Below are positions 31,889 to 34,023 of a stretch of 34,023 nt of DNA, piece after piece. The translations under genes were made by a program, and so were the position numbers. Position 1 is the first letter of the stretch. The number at the start of each line of letters is the position of its first letter. Source of the stretch: JBCDBL01 sp039183635 (GTDB taxonomy: Bacteria; Pseudomonadota; Alphaproteobacteria; Caulobacterales; Parvularculaceae); contig JBCDBL010000033.1 in NCBI GenBank assembly GCA_039183635.1, positions 1 to 34,023 of the forward strand, read 5' to 3'. The notes beneath the pieces were generated by a model. That model made no database searches. It was not told the DNA's origin and saw only the letters and a program-made list of their open reading frames with translations.

Positions 31889-33010
31889 TTACGGACGCGA
31901 CGTCACGATGCGGGCGTCTGAAAAGCCTGCGGCGCGCACCGTCGGCAAACGCGCCTCGGCCTCGGCATAACTCACAAATGGGCCGACCCGAACACGGTAA
32001 TACGTCCTGCCGCCCACCGCAGCAGGGGACACGCTTGCTTCGCCTGCGCCAGCAAGACTACGCCGCGCTTTTTCAGCGTTTTCAGCGGAGGAGAACGCCG
32101 CAGCTTGTATAAAATGACCTGCAACGCTGATCGATGGTTCCGGGGCGGCTGGCGTATGTCCCACTGGGGTCGGCGCAGTCAACGACCGCGGCGGCGCCGG
32201 CGTTGCGGGGGGAACGGCGACCACCGGCCGCGGCGACGCGGTTCCGGCGCCAGCCGTTTGTCGAGGCGCCGCAGCCAAGGCGGGCGCCGGCGCTCCTAAT
32301 GGCTGAGGCCCCGTCGAAGCGACCGGCGGCGGGACGCGTATCTGAGACGGCGCCGTTGGCGCAGCAACGCCTGAGGAGGATGTTTGCAAAGAGGGCTGAG
32401 GCTTTATAGACGGCGCCGGCAAGGGCGACAGGTCCGCCGCGGGCAGCTGCGCGACGGGGTCCCGGGGCGCGACGGAAGCGACCAGGCGCGCCGCATCGGA
32501 CGCATCCCGCGCCGCAACGACAGGCGGACGCCCGTTGATATCGGCCGGACCGAGATATTGAACCCGCACCTTCGTGGTGCCTTTGTTTTTAAATTCAAGC
32601 TTATCCGCAGCGGCCATCGACAAATCGATAATGCGGCCGCCGACAAAAGGCCCGCGGTCGTTCACACGCAGCACCACAGATTTCTTATTGTCCAAATTGG
32701 TCACACGCACGATGGAAGGCATCGGCAAGGTCGGGTGCGCGGCCGTCATGGCGTGCATGTTGAACCGTTCGCCGTTAGCAGTGGTTAAGCCGTGAAATTT
32801 CCGTCCGTACCAAGAGGCGACGCCGACCTCGTCATAGCCCGGGTTCTCTGCGGGATGATACCATTTTCCATTAATCTGATAGGGCTGGCCAACTTTATAG
32901 GTTCCCTTAGGGGCGTCAGGCGTTGCGCACGCCGACAAAGACGCAGCCGCACAACACGCCGACACGACAGCGGCCAGTCTAGAGGGAAACCCGATCATCG
33001 TCATAACCAT
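31889..33010 (-). CDS. rlpA: RlpA-type septal lytic lipoprotein with SPOR domain
   Basis: About 373 residues. RlpA is an outer-membrane lipoprotein whose double-psi beta-barrel cleaves glycan strands lacking stem peptides, often at the septum. A lipoprotein signal ends in LSAC. The barrel begins at VGVASWYGRKFHGLTTANGE and continues with FNMHAMTAAHPTLPMPSIV, VLRVNDRGPFVGGRIIDLS and AAADKLEF. A long Pro/Ala-rich linker (about residues 190-300) joins it to a C-terminal SPOR domain (HFIQAAAFSSAENAEKARR, YYRVRVGPFVSYAEAEARL) that binds denuded septal glycan. Candidate starts are TTG 33019 and ATG 33010, 33004 and 32998; none has a strong Shine-Dalgarno. Confidence 0.93.
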   Translation of the reverse strand: MVMTMIGFPSRLAAVVSACCAAASLSACATPDAPKGTYKVGQPYQINGKWYHPAENPGYDEVGVASWYGRKFHGLTTANGERFNMHAMTAAHPTLPMPSIVRVTNLDNKKSVVLRVNDRGPFVGGRIIDLSMAAADKLEFKNKGTTKVRVQYLGPADINGRPPVVAARDASDAARLVASVAPRDPVAQLPAADLSPLPAPSIKPQPSLQTSSSGVAAPTAPSQIRVPPPVASTGPQPLGAPAPALAAAPRQTAGAGTASPRPVVAVPPATPAPPRSLTAPTPVGHTPAAPEPSISVAGHFIQAAAFSSAENAEKARRSLAGAGEASVSPAAVGGRTYYRVRVGPFVSYAEAEARLPTVRAAGFSDARIVTSRP

Positions 33011-33144
33011 AACGTCCAAGCCATACAGGAGCCAAGCGCTCGTAAAACTTGAACGTTATGTGAATCGAATGGCCGCCGCAACGCGCAAGCATCATTCCAA
33101 CGCCATCGCTGCTCCGGCCTTAATCAAAATCGTTTATCTCTGCA

Positions 33145-33156
33145 GAATTTAAATTC
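33145..33156. repeat. 12-bp palindrome upstream of rlpA
   Basis: GAATTTAAATTC is a perfect palindrome in the 214-base gap between rlpA and the small exported protein gene. Otherwise that gap shows no gene and no clear terminator; the palindrome could be chance in an AT-rich leader. Confidence 0.3.
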
Positions 33157-33224
33157 GTCGCGCCGGATCGTCGAACAATGGGGTCCCCAGCTGTCCATCG
33201 ACGGCTCTTGGAGCAAAAATGAGA

Positions 33225-33587
33225 TCAAAAACGAATTTGTAAACCAAGGGTCGCCAAAGGCTCAAACTCATAGGGCGCGCCAACATCGTTACGAGCACCG
33301 GCCTGAGCCGTCAGCGAGGCGGAGCTGGCGCCGCCGACCAAAAGAACGCCAACGCCAACATATACCGCCGGCTCTTCCGCATACTGCGCCTCGGCGACCG
33401 GGTGAACCCGCCGCTCCCCAATGGCGAGGGACATATCAGGCACGACAGTATCGTAAAAAGAGGCGTCAAACGCAGCGGGAGCGATCAACTGCAAAGGCGA
33501 GTCATACGCACCCTGGACGTCAGCCAGCGCCCGCGATGCAGAAGACGCGCCCACCGTCAAAACCATAACCGTAATTAAAAGCCGCAT
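33225..33587 (-). CDS. Small exported protein of unknown function
   Basis: 120 residues. I do not recognise it. A signal peptide (MRLLITVMVLTVGASSASRA, likely cleavage after ALA-D) is followed by about 98 mature residues without Cys, with an acidic first part, a central ERRVHPVAEAQYAEEPAVYV and a C-terminal half rich in Gly/Ala with alternating residues (VGVGVLLVGGASSASLTAQA) that ends GLQIRF. The terminal Phe and alternating pattern recall a small outer-membrane beta protein, but it is too short for a closed eight-stranded barrel. The ATG at 33587 is supported by a strong GGAGG 5-6 nt upstream; a longer reading to 33746 is not. It lies between rlpA and tRNA-Ser and seems monocistronic. Confidence 0.75.
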   Translation of the reverse strand: MRLLITVMVLTVGASSASRALADVQGAYDSPLQLIAPAAFDASFYDTVVPDMSLAIGERRVHPVAEAQYAEEPAVYVGVGVLLVGGASSASLTAQAGARNDVGAPYEFEPLATLGLQIRF

Positions 33588-33748
33588 GCCGCCTCCAGGG
33601 CTTTGCGAGACCAAAAGTACGATGCTTGCAAAACTCGAAATTTCCATGAAAAGCAGCGCTATGGTTTTATGATTTTTTAATTCAAACTTTAAACAGCCGG
33701 CGGCAGCTTGCGCACAACGCGCGAGATTGCTATCCGGACATTTCAAAC

Positions 33749-33838
33749 GGATGGGTGGCCGAGTGGTTTAAGGCACCGGTCTTGAAAACCGGCGTGCGTG
33801 AGAGCGTACCGTGGGTTCGAATCCCACCCCATCCGCCA
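33749..33838 (+). tRNA. tRNA-Ser(UGA)
   Basis: A 90-nt class II tRNA. Acceptor GGATGGG pairs with CCCATCC, anticodon stem CCGGT/ACCGG encloses CTTGAAA with anticodon TGA, a long variable arm follows, the T-arm is GTGGGTTCGAATCCCAC, and CCA is encoded at 33836-33838. Confidence 0.97.
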
Positions 33839-33885
33839 GCAGAGAACCTCAGGGAAAACCCTAACCCCACCGCGCGCGCAGTGTC

Positions 33886-33954
33886 CGAACCCACGACTTC
33901 AAAAAGTTCGCGCCACAGGCGCGAAGGGGGTTCGAATCCCCTTCATACGCCGCT
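33886..33954 (+). pseudogene. tRNA-like remnant beside tRNA-Ser
   Basis: The 185 bases after tRNA-Ser have no gene. They hold a perfect 8-bp hairpin TTCGCGCC-ACA-GGCGCGAA (33907-33925), like a variable arm, overlapping a T-arm-like AAGGGGG-TTCGAAT-CCCCTT (33924-33943) and an end CATACGCCG resembling the tRNA-Ser tail CATCCGCCA. No acceptor 5' strand pairs with it, so it is not a working tRNA. On the minus strand 33884-33895 reads GTGGGTTCGGAC, another T-loop-like piece. Confidence 0.4.
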
Positions 33955-34023
33955 TGGCGAAAGAGCGCAGGCGCCTTTGCCCGTTTTCACGTCCTCTTCC
34001 TAAAAAAGCATGCAGGCTTCACC

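Noticed and set aside
33749..33954. A complete second tRNA (for example tRNA-Sec, because of a TTCAAA stretch) after tRNA-Ser
   Set aside because: No 5' acceptor strand pairs with the 3' end and the anticodon stem does not fold with a seven-base loop.
33755..34003. Plus-strand frame starting MAEWFKAPVLKTGVRE
   Set aside because: It is a translation of tRNA-Ser and the tRNA-like debris after it.
1..34023. CRISPR array, prophage, toxin-antitoxin or defence cassette
   Set aside because: No regularly spaced repeats, no phage structural or integrase genes, no small paired genes; gene content is conserved housekeeping throughout.

Overview
The window is a stretch of ordinary alphaproteobacterial chromosome, moderately GC-rich by eye. 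The support for this is gene content and order: gyrA-coaD-two cyclophilins-queA-tgt, a MerR regulator next to ihfA, fabH-plsX, DUF177-CBP3 opposite an OmlA/BamE lipoprotein, and rlpA-dacA-tmk-holB-tatD-MBL hydrolase. Proteins with an alphaproteobacterial look (extended GyrA tail, HolB without the zinc module, Mrp without the C-terminal CxxC) and the TonB receptors and HpnN/HpnM pair fit an aquatic lineage such as Parvularculaceae, Hyphomonadaceae or Caulobacterales. The family-level placement is a guess.

Layout. 1-1503: 3' part of a TonB-dependent receptor that enters from outside the window. 1667-5126: hpnN-hpnM, an RND-type lipid exporter and an MlaC-like periplasmic lipid carrier, probably moving hopanoids to the outer membrane. 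5153-5228: tRNA-Lys(UUU). 5358-7579: tgt-queA (queuosine). 7627-7810: a palindromic repeat with a smaller element nested in it. 7881-12575: two cyclophilins, coaD and gyrA, all leftward. 12874-15153: a second, complete TonB-dependent receptor, with a palindrome and a Fur-like site in its leader. 15203-15406: tRNA-Tyr(GUA) with a decayed partial copy beside it. 15571-18069: an SpoU/TrmH rRNA methyltransferase and an AidB-type acyl-CoA dehydrogenase. 18132-20146: hflK-hflC. 20324-21502: an Mrp/ApbC ATPase. 21670-22275: an OmpW porin preceded by a perfect FNR/FixK-type box. 22273-22456: a cluster of intergenic palindromes. 22495-26701: merR-like, ihfA, fabH, plsX, yceD (DUF177) and a CBP3 family chaperone. 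26809-27273: OmlA/BamE lipoprotein. 27276-31774: a leftward operon dacA-tmk-holB-tatD-MBL hydrolase in which every junction is a 4-nt ATGA overlap. 31889-33010: rlpA. 33225-33587: a small exported protein of unknown function. 33749-33838: tRNA-Ser(UGA), followed by tRNA-like debris up to the window end.

Functionally, much of the window serves the cell envelope: two TonB receptors, hopanoid or lipid traffic, OmpW, BamE, DacA, RlpA, PlsX/FabH and HflKC. The rest is information processing: gyrase, IHF, pol III delta-prime, Tmk, RNA modification and tRNAs. I found no phage, CRISPR array, complete transposon, toxin-antitoxin or defence cassette, and no convincing new multi-gene system. The points most worth a second look are regulatory (the FNR box at ompW; the palindrome upstream of the second receptor), structural (the nested repeat; tRNA remnants beside tRNA-Tyr and tRNA-Ser), and a set of five conserved proteins in which textbook metal-binding residues are absent.
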